Below, one piece after another: positions 1 to 8,768 of a stretch of DNA of 64,000 bases. The notes under the pieces were generated by a model, which was given only the letters and a program-made list of their open reading frames with translations, had not been told where the DNA came from and ran no database searches. Each line of letters starts with the position of its first letter. Position 1 is the first letter of the stretch. Position numbers and translations under genes: made by a program. The stretch comes from an uncultured Prevotellaceae bacterium (GTDB lineage Bacteria > Bacteroidota > Bacteroidia > Bacteroidales > Bacteroidaceae), in NCBI GenBank assembly GCA_902799765.1, contig CADCBZ010000010.1:33476-97475 (forward strand). The letters run 5' to 3'.

Positions 1-2882
1 GTCACAGCTTTCGAAATACTCAGCAACTTCGCCTTCTGGTCTTCGGGCGTGGCTTCCCATCCCTTAAACCATCTTTCATTAAACTCTGCTAAGATCTTAT
101 CCAGAGGATCCTTGTCGTCATCATCATCGCCAGCATTCACCATCACTGGTTTATTGGGATTCAGAGTTGCTTCTCCTGCATCCAAGCCAATAGTTTCATT
201 CAGTGCTGTGCGACGCAGGCCATAGGTGTTCAGGTCGATATTATCAAGCAAGTCCTTGATATCCTCACCTGTACTATCTACATGCAAGTCAGGAATCAGA
301 TAGCGCAGATACCAGAATAGTTTCTCCCAATCCAGCACCTCATAATCGATGATGGCAGCCACACGCGAATAGACTCTTACAAACTGTTTACACTTCATCT
401 TGAAATCGGCTTTGCCATTCTCTGGCCACTCTATCTCATGGTCGAATCGTTCGACAGCAGTATCCAAGATCGGCGCCCATTGGTCAGCCTCTGCCCCTTG
501 GATATAAAGTGCAGAGAACTCATACACCTCTTCCATATCGAACACGCCAATCTGCAAGAGCGTTGTTTTCAACTGGTGGAGTATGTTCACATCCGTCGGC
601 CCAGCAAGTGTTGTCTCAGTAAAGAAGGGGTCAAAGGCTTCCTTGATACCATCAGTGGTGTTATAGAAGTCCATGATGAAGAGATCTTCACTCACTTTTT
701 TCAGTTCTGGAGCAGAACGGTTCAGGCGTGATAAAGCCTGCACAGCCAAAACACCATCCAAAGGTTTGTCTATATACATCGCACAAAGCTTTGGCTGATC
801 AAAGCCTGTCAGATATTTATTGGCCACAACCAGGATACGGTTCTCGTCTTTTTCAAATTCCTCAGCGGTTTTCGACTCTGGGAAACCATTCATTTCAGAC
901 TCCGTATAGTCCCTTCCATTGATGGTCTTTGAACCTGAGAAAGCTATCAGAATGCCATATGGCAGTTTTTTCTCTTTGGCTATATCCTGCAAAGCCTGAT
1001 AATAGGTGATGGCACATTCGATATCCTTCGTCACCACCATAGCCTTAGCTTGGCCCATCAGTTTATGGTTACGGAAAATCTTTGCATCAAAATGATCCAG
1101 CATCACCTCTGCCTTTGCCCTGATGGTTTTAGGATCACGCTCCACCACCCTACGCAACATCTTCTGAGCTTTCTCGTTGTTGTATTGTGGATTCTCCTCA
1201 ATACTCTTTGTCAGTTCATAATAACTCTTATAGGTGGTGTAGTTGGATAGCACATTCAGGATAAAGCCTTCCTCTATGGCCTGCTTCATACTATACAGGT
1301 GGTAAGGATAGTATTTCCCATCGCTATGCTGGGTACCAAAGCGTTCCAAGGTTTCTTTCTTTGGTGTGGCTGTAAAGGCGAAATACGAGCAGTTAGAGCT
1401 CATCTTTCTTTCCTTCATCAGTTTCAGGATCAGATCGTCAGTATCCTCAATTTCATCATCATTCTTTTGAGTAGCCTTATTCACGCTGTCTGCAGCGATA
1501 CCACTTTGAGAGCTATGCGCCTCATCAATAATGATGGCAAAGTTCTTGTTACTTACATCGCTGATGGCATTACACATAAACGGAAACTTCTGTATCGTGG
1601 TAATAATGATTCGTTTCCCCTGTTCAATAGCCTGTTTCAGTCCTGTCTTATTTGAATTACTGCCAGAATCTGCACAATCAGCATGGGCAATAATCTTGTC
1701 GCTCTGTCCGAACGCCTTGATGTTATCCGTAATCTGCTTGTCAAGCAGTTTGCGATCCGTTACCACAATCACAGAGTCAAACAGTGCCAGGTTCGTAGCC
1801 TTTGCCCTCAGGGCATCCATCGACTTAGGACAGGTCTTGATCAACTTAAAAGCCAGCCATGTCAACGAGTTAGATTTTCCAGAACCTGCAGAGTGTTCTA
1901 TCAGATAGGTCTTGCCAACGCCAACCTCTGCCACATCATCCTCCAACTTGGTCACTACGTCCAACTGATGATAACGAGGGAATATCAGTTTCTTGGCATT
2001 CTTCATGATGTGGGGCACCTTCTTCTGGGTCTTAGCTTCCCCATAATCAAAGAGCACATAGTTCATGATGATATCCGCCACCGTATCTTTCTGCAGCACA
2101 TGTTCCCAAAGATACGACGTCTTATAACCACCATCAGGATTCACAGGGTTTCCTGCACCTTGTCCGTTGGGCAGTCCCTTATTAAAGGGCATGAAATAGG
2201 TCTTATCAAGTGCCAGCTTGGTGGTAAAGAGCACATCATTCTTATCTACTGCAAAGTGAGCCAGACATCTGCCAAAGCTCAACAGCGTATCTTTTGGATT
2301 TCTGTCTTTTTCGTATTGCTTCTTTCCATTGTATTTGGCAGTTTGCCCAGTCCATGGGTTCTTCAACTCAAAAGTAAAGAGAGGGATGCCGTTCACATAG
2401 AGCACCATATCAATCTCCTCACCAGGTTTCAAAACCGAATAAGTCTGTTGGCGTGTGAGCGAGAACTGGTTCTGGCTGTACTTCACATGCGAAAGCGTGC
2501 TGTCAGCAGGTGATGGCTTGGGAAAGAAGAGTTTCAGCTTCATATTATTCACCTCAAAGCCTTCTCTTAGCACCTTTATCACGCCAAAGGTTTCGATCTC
2601 CTTTGAGAGTAACTTCGTCACCTCCGTCTTGATGTCAGAGCCAGTATATTTCTCCAGCTCCTCTTTCTGGGTGGTTTCGAGGAACGACCAGAGCCTGCGC
2701 ATATCCACAGCCCACTTCTTATCCAGATCCTTGGGCAAGCCCCAATAATACTGTTGGGGTCCAGGCTGCTGAGCATCCACATCCGTCAGCCCTGCCGCCT
2801 CGCGCTCTTCCTTTGTTGAACCTACGAGTGCCCGCTCTATCAGCCACTCAAAAGCCTGTTCGTTCGTCTTACTCAAAGTCAT
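1..2882 (-). CDS. hsdR: Type I restriction endonuclease subunit R (HsdR), C-terminus cut by window edge
   Basis: Motor and nuclease subunit of a type I restriction-modification complex; it translocates DNA with ATP and cuts it away from the recognition site. The frame is open from the ATG at 2880-2882 to the left edge, giving about 960 residues. Visible in order: the nuclease region with an ExK signature (LFTFELKNPW) after a conserved Asp, a Walker A segment (HSAGSGKSNS), the DEAH box (IIDEAHSSQSG), FTATPK, and the helicase motif ALSRLNR. The start lies 19 bp after the stop of the Fic gene, so it is the last gene of the hsdM-DUF1016-hsdS-fic-hsdR operon. No frameshift is visible in the part present. 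Family assignment is secure; completeness of the missing C-terminus cannot be judged. Confidence 0.95.
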   Translation of the reverse strand, partial: MTLSKTNEQAFEWLIERALVGSTKEEREAAGLTDVDAQQPGPQQYYWGLPKDLDKKWAVDMRRLWSFLETTQKEELEKYTGSDIKTEVTKLLSKEIETFGVIKVLREGFEVNNMKLKLFFPKPSPADSTLSHVKYSQNQFSLTRQQTYSVLKPGEEIDMVLYVNGIPLFTFELKNPWTGQTAKYNGKKQYEKDRNPKDTLLSFGRCLAHFAVDKNDVLFTTKLALDKTYFMPFNKGLPNGQGAGNPVNPDGGYKTSYLWEHVLQKDTVADIIMNYVLFDYGEAKTQKKVPHIMKNAKKLIFPRYHQLDVVTKLEDDVAEVGVGKTYLIEHSAGSGKSNSLTWLAFKLIKTCPKSMDALRAKATNLALFDSVIVVTDRKLLDKQITDNIKAFGQSDKIIAHADCADSGSNSNKTGLKQAIEQGKRIIITTIQKFPFMCNAISDVSNKNFAIIIDEAHSSQSGIAADSVNKATQKNDDEIEDTDDLILKLMKERKMSSNCSYFAFTATPKKETLERFGTQHSDGKYYPYHLYSMKQAIEEGFILNVLSNYTTYKSYYELTKSIEENPQYNNEKAQKMLRRVVERDPKTIRAKAEVMLDHFDAKIFRNHKLMGQAKAMVVTKDIECAITYYQALQDIAKEKKLPYGILIAFSGSKTINGRDYTESEMNGFPESKTAEEFEKDENRILVVANKYLTGFDQPKLCAMYIDKPLDGVLAVQALSRLNRSAPELKKVSEDLFIMDFYNTTDGIKEAFDPFFTETTLAGPTDVNILHQLKTTLLQIGVFDMEEVYEFSALYIQGAEADQWAPILDTAVERFDHEIEWPENGKADFKMKCKQFVRVYSRVAAIIDYEVLDWEKLFWYLRYLIPDLHVDSTGEDIKDLLDNIDLNTYGLRRTALNETIGLDAGEATLNPNKPVMVNAGDDDDDKDPLDKILAEFNERWFKGWEATPEDQKAKLLSISKAV

Positions 2883-2901
2883 ATCAATTCGTAGTTATTC
2901 A

Positions 2902-4068
2902 TTACTTGATGTCATTATACAGTGCAAGACCCTTTACCGTCAGCAGATATTTCTGACGCGGGTGATGCGGTTTGTCGGGATAGAGCAGATGGATATAACC
3001 ATCTGTGATGGCAGGGTTAAGATAATTGTCGATAAAATTCGGGCGATGTTTCAGGTTCATTCTTTCCATCATCTGTTTCAACGTCAACTGGTCTTTTCCT
3101 ACTGCCATGACAAGATTCAGAACCTCTTGCGTTCCTTGGGTAACAAGCGACCTATGGTCGAGCAGTTCGGTAACTTGTTCGGTACTTGTTCGGTGCTTGT
3201 TCGGTGCTTGTTCGTTTACTGGCATTTTCCATTCCTCAGGCCCGTTTATAAGCATATAACGGTTCTTCAACTCATTGGTTTCGCCAAGCAGCAGGTTACG
3301 GAAGAACCTTACCAAAAATAGCGGTTCTGCATTGATGCCTTTCTGCACGTTGCGATAGTTGGCGCGTACCAGTGCATTGCGGAAGTACCATGAGTAGATA
3401 TTAAACAAATCGTTGTTAGTGCTGAACCCCAATGAACGCAAATACTTGATGGTAAAGATGGCTATAGTGCGCGTATTACCCTCTCTAAAGGGATGAATCT
3501 GCCACAAGCCTGCCACAAATTTGGCAAGATGCTCTATCATCTGGTCTTTGTTCAAGGCAGTATAGTCGAACTGTCGTTCTTGTTCCAGATCGTATTCTAT
3601 CGTCATGCGCAGATCCTGCCAGCGACCATAGAGCACTGAGTCATTTTGCAGCACCCACTCTTTCTTCGAGATGTCGTATTCGCGAAAACGGCCTGCATGC
3701 TTGAATACGCCTTCAAAGATGGCACGATGAATAGCTGCGAGACCAGCCACGCTATAGGTAAAAGCATCCGTCAGCAAAAGTTTCGATATGTTGCCCGAAA
3801 CACGGTCTGCCTCCTCTTTGTCTTCGTCGCCAGCGTCATGAGCCGTCTTTTTTATGTAGTACTGCTTCACCAACTCACGTGCCTCGTCGATGGTGATTTC
3901 TCCCTCGATATTTCTGCGTGCCGTTTCTTGCAGATATTCTGAGGTTTTCAGTCCATCCACAGCCTGCAAGCCTATGGCCACCCGCCAGGCTTCAGCACGC
4001 TCCCGTTTCTGAGGCTCACCCTGACGGATATACTCGTCGAAGTTGATATATTGCTCTTTTTCGTCCAT
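2902..4068 (-). CDS. Fic/DOC family protein within the type I RM operon
   Basis: Fic proteins usually transfer AMP or another nucleotide part to target proteins. The catalytic loop HPFREGNTR is at about residues 192-200 and matches HxFx(D/E)GNxR. The N-terminal segment around RRNIEGEITIDEA resembles small inhibitory antitoxin-like helices fused to some Fic proteins (inference). After a linker at about residues 284-300 a C-terminal winged-helix-like domain follows. The linker is encoded by an 11-bp tandem repeat (3174-3214), so gain or loss of one unit would shift the frame and remove the C-terminal domain. It sits 4 bp after hsdS and 19 bp before hsdR. Fic genes recur in Bacteroidetes type I loci, but the target is unknown. 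Confidence 0.9.
   Translation of the reverse strand: MDEKEQYINFDEYIRQGEPQKRERAEAWRVAIGLQAVDGLKTSEYLQETARRNIEGEITIDEARELVKQYYIKKTAHDAGDEDKEEADRVSGNISKLLLTDAFTYSVAGLAAIHRAIFEGVFKHAGRFREYDISKKEWVLQNDSVLYGRWQDLRMTIEYDLEQERQFDYTALNKDQMIEHLAKFVAGLWQIHPFREGNTRTIAIFTIKYLRSLGFSTNNDLFNIYSWYFRNALVRANYRNVQKGINAEPLFLVRFFRNLLLGETNELKNRYMLINGPEEWKMPVNEQAPNKHRTSTEQVTELLDHRSLVTQGTQEVLNLVMAVGKDQLTLKQMMERMNLKHRPNFIDNYLNPAITDGYIHLLYPDKPHHPRQKYLLTVKGLALYNDIK
3174..3214. repeat. 11-bp tandem repeat inside the Fic gene
   Basis: Plus-strand units of cttgttcggta/g start at 3174, 3185 and 3196, with a partial fourth (cttgttcg) from 3207. The period of 11 is not a multiple of three, so changing the copy number changes the reading frame of the Fic gene. 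Reading through by hand, loss of one unit gives a stop within about 12 codons, and gain of one gives a stop about 21 codons after the repeat. Confidence 0.85.
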
Positions 4069-4072
4069 AATG

Positions 4073-5380
4073 CTATACTACTTTCACTTTACCTGTTACA
4101 ACATCATTGATGATTATCTGCTTGCGCTCCTGAAGGAGGGAGATTTGTTTTTGGCATATTTCTATTGAGTATTGCAAACCTTTGTCTTTCTCATCCAAAT
4201 AATCTATAATCTTCTTTTGTTCATTTTCTGGCGGAATCGGCAAGACAAAGTTCTTTAGAGCAGCAGATGTTAATCCTTCTCTATTTCCACCTGTTTGTTG
4301 TAGTTCAACCTGTAATTGACAGAAATTGGAACGTAAAAGATAATATAGATATTTACTTGAAAAATTGCGTGGCCTAACAATACAAACATGTTGATTAACA
4401 TTTGCTCTTGGAAATCCTTTTGGCACAAAGTGACATCTTCCTATAGAACCACCAGTAATGTTAATTAAAACATCTCCTTCTTTTACTCTTGTATTACCCA
4501 TCTCTTTATCCATGGCTTCCGTTATAAATGCCACATCGTTCAATTTGAAACCCTCAAAATAAACATTTTGACTTCTCAGAAGCATAATCCCTTCATCAAC
4601 ATAGACAGACCCACCTCCTCTTGGGGTTACGCCACTTCCGACCTTATCAACAATTGTTTTTAACTTTCTTATTTCCCAATGCTCAGGGATGTCGCCTATC
4701 CAGTCAATGCCACTGGGTTTCATTTTGACGTTGGGGTCGAGACCTTTGGTGACAGCGTTGTTGATGATGATTTGCTTGCGCTCATTCAGCAAGTCTATCA
4801 TCTTTTGCTGCTGGGCTATCGCTTCGTCTATCTTTGATGTGGCTGCATCGAGATATCCCACCATTGCAATCTGTTCATTTATTGGTGGTAATGAAATTCT
4901 GAAATTATTAAAAGATACCTGAGATAATTCTTTAAATGTTGTTCCACCACTAAAAGATTCAAAGGTTTCTTTATATATTGATAATAGATAAAAAAGAAAA
5001 GTAGAATCTACACCAGATAAAGGAACACATGAAAGGCATCCTTGATTAGTACACAAAGGCTGAGTCGCTATAGACAGCTGACCAACAGGTGCTCTTTTAG
5101 AGAAAATCACGCTCATTGCTGGTACTAATGTGGTAGAGCACGATTTTAATCCTTGAGGAGTTAAAAACCTATCGCCCTCTTTCACATATTTAGTCTCAGT
5201 CTTAAAATCAGCGGGAGTTATCCATGGGATAATTCCACCCCAATTCTTTTCATTGCTAGAGCTGGGTGTAGCTCCCGCATATGTCTTTGCAATTCGTTTT
5301 ATGGGCAAAATCTCCCAATGGCTCGGAATCTCGCCAAGCCATTTCACGCCACTGTCTTTATATGAATCGTATCGTTTCAT
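4073..5380 (-). CDS. hsdS: Type I restriction-modification specificity subunit (HsdS)
   Basis: DNA-recognition subunit that sets the target of both HsdM and HsdR. It has 435 residues, normal for the family, with the two-half layout: each target-recognition domain begins with a GVKWLGEIPSHWE or GIDWIGDIPEHWE type motif (about residues 11-23 and 222-234), and each half ends in the conserved coiled segment LLNERKQIIIN or LLQERKQIIIN. The ATG overlaps the stop of the DUF1016 gene by four bases (ATGA). No invertase or silent hsdS cassette is seen beside it, so recombinational switching of specificity is not indicated within this window. Confidence 0.95.
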   Translation of the reverse strand: MKRYDSYKDSGVKWLGEIPSHWEILPIKRIAKTYAGATPSSSNEKNWGGIIPWITPADFKTETKYVKEGDRFLTPQGLKSCSTTLVPAMSVIFSKRAPVGQLSIATQPLCTNQGCLSCVPLSGVDSTFLFYLLSIYKETFESFSGGTTFKELSQVSFNNFRISLPPINEQIAMVGYLDAATSKIDEAIAQQQKMIDLLNERKQIIINNAVTKGLDPNVKMKPSGIDWIGDIPEHWEIRKLKTIVDKVGSGVTPRGGGSVYVDEGIMLLRSQNVYFEGFKLNDVAFITEAMDKEMGNTRVKEGDVLINITGGSIGRCHFVPKGFPRANVNQHVCIVRPRNFSSKYLYYLLRSNFCQLQVELQQTGGNREGLTSAALKNFVLPIPPENEQKKIIDYLDEKDKGLQYSIEICQKQISLLQERKQIIINDVVTGKVKVV

Positions 5381-5850
5381 CGCTCTTCGAGGTTTTGGGT
5401 CTTTGCAAGAATCTCCATGTGCAGAGTGAAACCTAAGGCAAAGAAATCCATCAAATCTAAATCGCCCGCCATTGGCTGGCGATTTATGTCCAGGAGTTGC
5501 GTCGTGTTGATAACATCTTTATTTTCAGACGTTTGCATATCGACAGCCGTTGGCTGGCGATTTGTAAGCATACTCCACTGCTCATAAAACTGGCGCATAT
5601 TCTTGATATTCGAAGGTGAGAATCCACGCAGTCCTGGCAACTCCTTCTGTAGTGTCTGGCTGATGGTCTCGATGGCACCTGTTCCCCATGTGCCTTCACG
5701 CGAGTTCTCCGACACGAACTTGCCGATGCTATAATAGAGAGCCAGTTGTTCTCTGTTTACAAGTTTTGCTGCACGATACTGACTCTCCAATATCGCCTGC
5801 TTTATTGTTTTCACAGCAGCCAGCATATCTGTTTCTTTATCTTTTGCCAT
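5377..5850 (-). CDS. DUF1016 N-terminal domain protein (YhcG-like, no nuclease domain)
   Basis: The 157 residues match the N-terminal part of the YhcG/DUF1016 family (ALYYSIGKFVSEN, TISQTLQKELPGLRGFSPSNIKNMRQFYE). Full-length family members are roughly twice as long and end in a PD-(D/E)xK nuclease domain, which is absent here. The C-terminus has two related NRQPxA segments. The gene lies one base after hsdM and overlaps hsdS by four bases, so it is translated as part of the RM operon. Its position suggests an accessory role in assembly or DNA binding of the type I complex, which is inference. It looks like a deliberate short form: it ends cleanly in a translational overlap. Confidence 0.85.
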   Translation of the reverse strand: MAKDKETDMLAAVKTIKQAILESQYRAAKLVNREQLALYYSIGKFVSENSREGTWGTGAIETISQTLQKELPGLRGFSPSNIKNMRQFYEQWSMLTNRQPTAVDMQTSENKDVINTTQLLDINRQPMAGDLDLMDFFALGFTLHMEILAKTQNLEER

Positions 5851-5851
5851 G

Positions 5852-8170
5852 TTACACTAAATCAAAGAGTGACTGGATGAAGCCCTGACTCTGCTTGTCG
5901 AGTTCGCGAATGTCACGCTCGTTTTCTTCGAGAGAACGAAGTGGAGCTGGCTTGTAGAAATACTTGTTGAAGGAGATCTCACAACCAATCTTCGTGGGTG
6001 GCAGGTTGATCCAGGCATCATCGACGTAGGGGCGCACCTCGCGCTGGAAGTATTCGTAGATATCCTCCTTTACAGGAATCTTCTCCGTATCACGCAGGTC
6101 GCTGTCAGACTCATACTCTACATAGCCTTTGCCATCGGGGCTGTAGCCATAGTCGCAGATGCGATCCTCAGGGATGCCATAGATATCCATCAGTTCCTGA
6201 ATATCCTTGCTATTGGCCTTATGGACTTTCTTCACGACAGGTGCCGCCTCTGGATCAGTCTCGCTCATGGCTCGGGCGATGGTCTTCAACTGTGCTGCTG
6301 AAGGCTTTTGGGCTATCTGTTTGGCGGCCTTTTCTATCTTCTCTGCAAAGACGTTGTAATCCATATACACATCGCTGCCAACGGCCTTCATCAGGCTGTG
6401 GGCCATCTGCGTCAACTCGCGACGCGCCTTCCACTCCTTGGCGTTGATGAGTTTGGCTATCTTCTTGTCTGTCATCTTGATCTCATTGTCGTTGAGATAT
6501 TCCTTGATGGCAGGAACCTCAGCGTCGAGCCCTTCAAACACCCTGTCGCGATAGGTCTCATAGAGCCACTTTGACATGTCGAGGTCGCTCTTGTCGAAAA
6601 GCAGTTCGTCGATCTTCAGCGCATTAAACTGGCTACGCAGGCGCAAGGGGCGCTCTATGGTGACATTGTAATAACGGAAATCATCATTGTCAAAGAGCTT
6701 CGAACTGACCTTCTCTCCCTCCTGCTCCACAAAGTCCATATAGGTTTTCAGAATGAGGTCCTGATAGTCGGGTGTGATGGTGCAATTGCGAGAGCCTTGA
6801 TTCTTGCGCAACTTCTCGAATGCTTGTGAAGCATCGATGAGTTGCACCTTACCCTTACGGTTGGCGGGCTTCTTGTTGGTGAGAATCCAAATATAAGTGG
6901 TGATACCCGTGTTGTAGAAGATGTTGTTGGGCAACTGGATGATGGCATCCACCAAATCATTCTCTATCACATAGCGACGAATATTACTTTCACCACTGCC
7001 AGCATCGCCAGTAAACAGACTGGAGCCATTATGAATAGAGGCAATGCGCGAGCCCTGTGGCTGCTGCTCAAGCGGCTTCATCTTATCGACCATTTCGAGC
7101 ATGAACAACAACTGGCCATCGGAGGTGCGAGGCGTACAGTCGAGCACTTCAGACTGACCTGCAAAGTTGGTCAACGAGAGTTCGTATCTGGAATCCAGTA
7201 GCGTCTTCTCATGATAAATCTTCTCCTTATCCGTCTTCCACGACTTGCCATAGGGCGGATTGGTGATCTGATAGCCAAAGGTCTGCCCCTGGAAGTGATC
7301 ATCTGTAATTGTATTGCCAAGATGCATGCCACTGGGATCCACGCCCTTAATAATCAAGTCTGACTTACAGATAGCATAGGTTTCAGGGTTGATTTCTGTA
7401 CCAGACAATAGGATGGCGCTATCGCGCACACCCAAATCAAGCAAGAATTCACGGCCCTCTGTCAACATACCACCAGAGCCCTCTGCTGGATCATGCAATG
7501 AGATAGTCTTGGGCAGATTGTCCTTGATGGGCTCGAAAATCAATCTGGCCAAAAGTCGGATGGCATCGCGAGGCGTAAAGTGTTCTCCCGCCTCCTCATT
7601 GTTTTCTTCATTAAACCTGCGAAGAAGCTCTTCGAACACAGTACCCATACCATGATTGGTAAGCGCTGGGAGCATCAGACCATCAGGGTCTTTCTGATCT
7701 TGATCAGTGAGGTTGATTCTTGGATCTGTTACTCTTTCGATGATTGAGAGCAGACGATCATTATCAGCCAACTTACGGGCCTTGTTGTAATAATCGAAGT
7801 TCTTCAGCACATCGCGCACATTCTCGCTATAGCCATTCAGATACTCTGCAAAGTTATCGTAGAGCAGATCGTTATTATCAGAAGCCTGCGACTTCAGACG
7901 ATTCAGCGTCCAGCGACTGGTGTTGAAATAGCTGAGATTGGTGATATCTTTCAGAGCATCCTCATCGATTTCTTCGAGACCCATCTCCTTCTGTTCCTTC
8001 AGTTCTTGCTCCACAGCATCTTTTGTAGGCTCCAGCAAGGCATCCAAGCGACGCAATACCACCATAGGCAAGATGACATCACGATATTGTCCTCGCAGAA
8101 AGACGTCTCTCAGCACATCATCCGCAATATTCCAAATAAGGGATACTATTTGATTATAGTTTGAATCCAT
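5852..8170 (-). CDS. hsdM: Type I restriction-modification methyltransferase subunit (HsdM)
   Basis: N6-adenine methyltransferase of the type I complex, using S-adenosylmethionine. An N-terminal HsdM helical region (about 1-150) is followed by the catalytic domain with the SAM-binding motif DPAEGSGGML (about 227-236) and the catalytic motif NPPYGKSW (about 304-311). At 772 residues it is about 250 longer than classical HsdM; the C-terminal extension (about 520-772) is charged and helical and ends in a LEENERDIRELDKQ segment like those that contact HsdS. The start at 8168-8170 is preceded at 28 bp by a good Bacteroidetes -7 box. It is the first gene of the operon. Confidence 0.95.
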   Translation of the reverse strand: MDSNYNQIVSLIWNIADDVLRDVFLRGQYRDVILPMVVLRRLDALLEPTKDAVEQELKEQKEMGLEEIDEDALKDITNLSYFNTSRWTLNRLKSQASDNNDLLYDNFAEYLNGYSENVRDVLKNFDYYNKARKLADNDRLLSIIERVTDPRINLTDQDQKDPDGLMLPALTNHGMGTVFEELLRRFNEENNEEAGEHFTPRDAIRLLARLIFEPIKDNLPKTISLHDPAEGSGGMLTEGREFLLDLGVRDSAILLSGTEINPETYAICKSDLIIKGVDPSGMHLGNTITDDHFQGQTFGYQITNPPYGKSWKTDKEKIYHEKTLLDSRYELSLTNFAGQSEVLDCTPRTSDGQLLFMLEMVDKMKPLEQQPQGSRIASIHNGSSLFTGDAGSGESNIRRYVIENDLVDAIIQLPNNIFYNTGITTYIWILTNKKPANRKGKVQLIDASQAFEKLRKNQGSRNCTITPDYQDLILKTYMDFVEQEGEKVSSKLFDNDDFRYYNVTIERPLRLRSQFNALKIDELLFDKSDLDMSKWLYETYRDRVFEGLDAEVPAIKEYLNDNEIKMTDKKIAKLINAKEWKARRELTQMAHSLMKAVGSDVYMDYNVFAEKIEKAAKQIAQKPSAAQLKTIARAMSETDPEAAPVVKKVHKANSKDIQELMDIYGIPEDRICDYGYSPDGKGYVEYESDSDLRDTEKIPVKEDIYEYFQREVRPYVDDAWINLPPTKIGCEISFNKYFYKPAPLRSLEENERDIRELDKQSQGFIQSLFDLV

Positions 8171-8197
8171 TTTTTATTATCTATAGTTTTATAGATG

Positions 8198-8229
8198 CAA
8201 AGTTAACACAAAAAAACGAATTACCCAAA
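8198..8229 (-). promoter_or_regulatory. Promoter of the hsdM operon
   Basis: On the minus strand, TTTG (8226-8229) and TAACTTTG (8198-8205) are separated by exactly 20 bp, matching the Bacteroidetes -33/-7 consensus. The -7 box is 28 bp upstream of the hsdM ATG. The IS element inserted about 65 bp further upstream leaves this promoter intact. Confidence 0.75.
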
Positions 8230-8360
8230 TAAAACTTTAGTTTTATCGGTATTTAACGCAAATATCTCTCATAGAAGTCAGGAAAAGACACGTTGTCTTG
8301 TACTGAAATAGGTTGACTCATAGAGGGCCTTAAATGTTAAATTTTAAAAGGTTAAAAGTT

Positions 8361-8768
8361 ATGAGTAGACTAAGATTCAGTCGCGCTTTGAAGCGCAGTA
8401 TTTGCATCGAGTACATGCAAAGTGGCAAGTCACGGAAGGAAATAGCCATGAAATATGACCTTCCAAGTGTTAATTTGCTATCCGCTTGGATACAATCTTG
8501 CCTGAGTCCTTTGGAAATTCACGAAAAATGTGCATCTTTGCAGCCGGTAATCGTTCAAACCGAAGGTGATATGGCAAAGAAGAAGGAAGATACTCCGATG
8601 GATGTAGCGGCCATGTCGGCGCTCATCGAGGCCCAGAAGAAGCAGATTGCTAGGCTGGAGAAGGACTTGAAGTACAGCCAGGACAAGAACGTGGCGCTTA
8701 ACGTGCTCATCGACATTGCCGAGGAGCAGGGCATCAGGATCCGAAAAAAATCTGGGGCCAAGCGGTAG
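8361..8768 (+). CDS. IS3-family transposase OrfA (helix-turn-helix subunit)
   Basis: The 135 residues contain an N-terminal helix-turn-helix (SGKSRKEIAMKYDL) that binds the IS ends and a C-terminal coiled region (ALIEAQKKQIARLEKDLKY) resembling the leucine zipper used for multimerisation. The start at 8361 (MSRLRF) is preferred to an in-frame ATG at 8334 because homologous OrfA proteins start just before the HTH; this choice is inference. The 3' end contains the slippery run A AAA AAA (8744-8750) positioned in frame for -1 slippage, so a fraction of ribosomes should continue into orfB. Confidence 0.88.
   Translation: MSRLRFSRALKRSICIEYMQSGKSRKEIAMKYDLPSVNLLSAWIQSCLSPLEIHEKCASLQPVIVQTEGDMAKKKEDTPMDVAAMSALIEAQKKQIARLEKDLKYSQDKNVALNVLIDIAEEQGIRIRKKSGAKR

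Noticed and set aside
3160-3173. Further 11-bp repeat unit before 3174
   Set aside because: The segment CAGTTCGGTAA resembles the unit, but the spacing to the next one is 12, not 11, so it was not counted.
4073-5380. Invertible HsdS cassette
   Set aside because: Only one hsdS, no second half-gene and no recombinase nearby; the repeats are the family's normal internal repeats.
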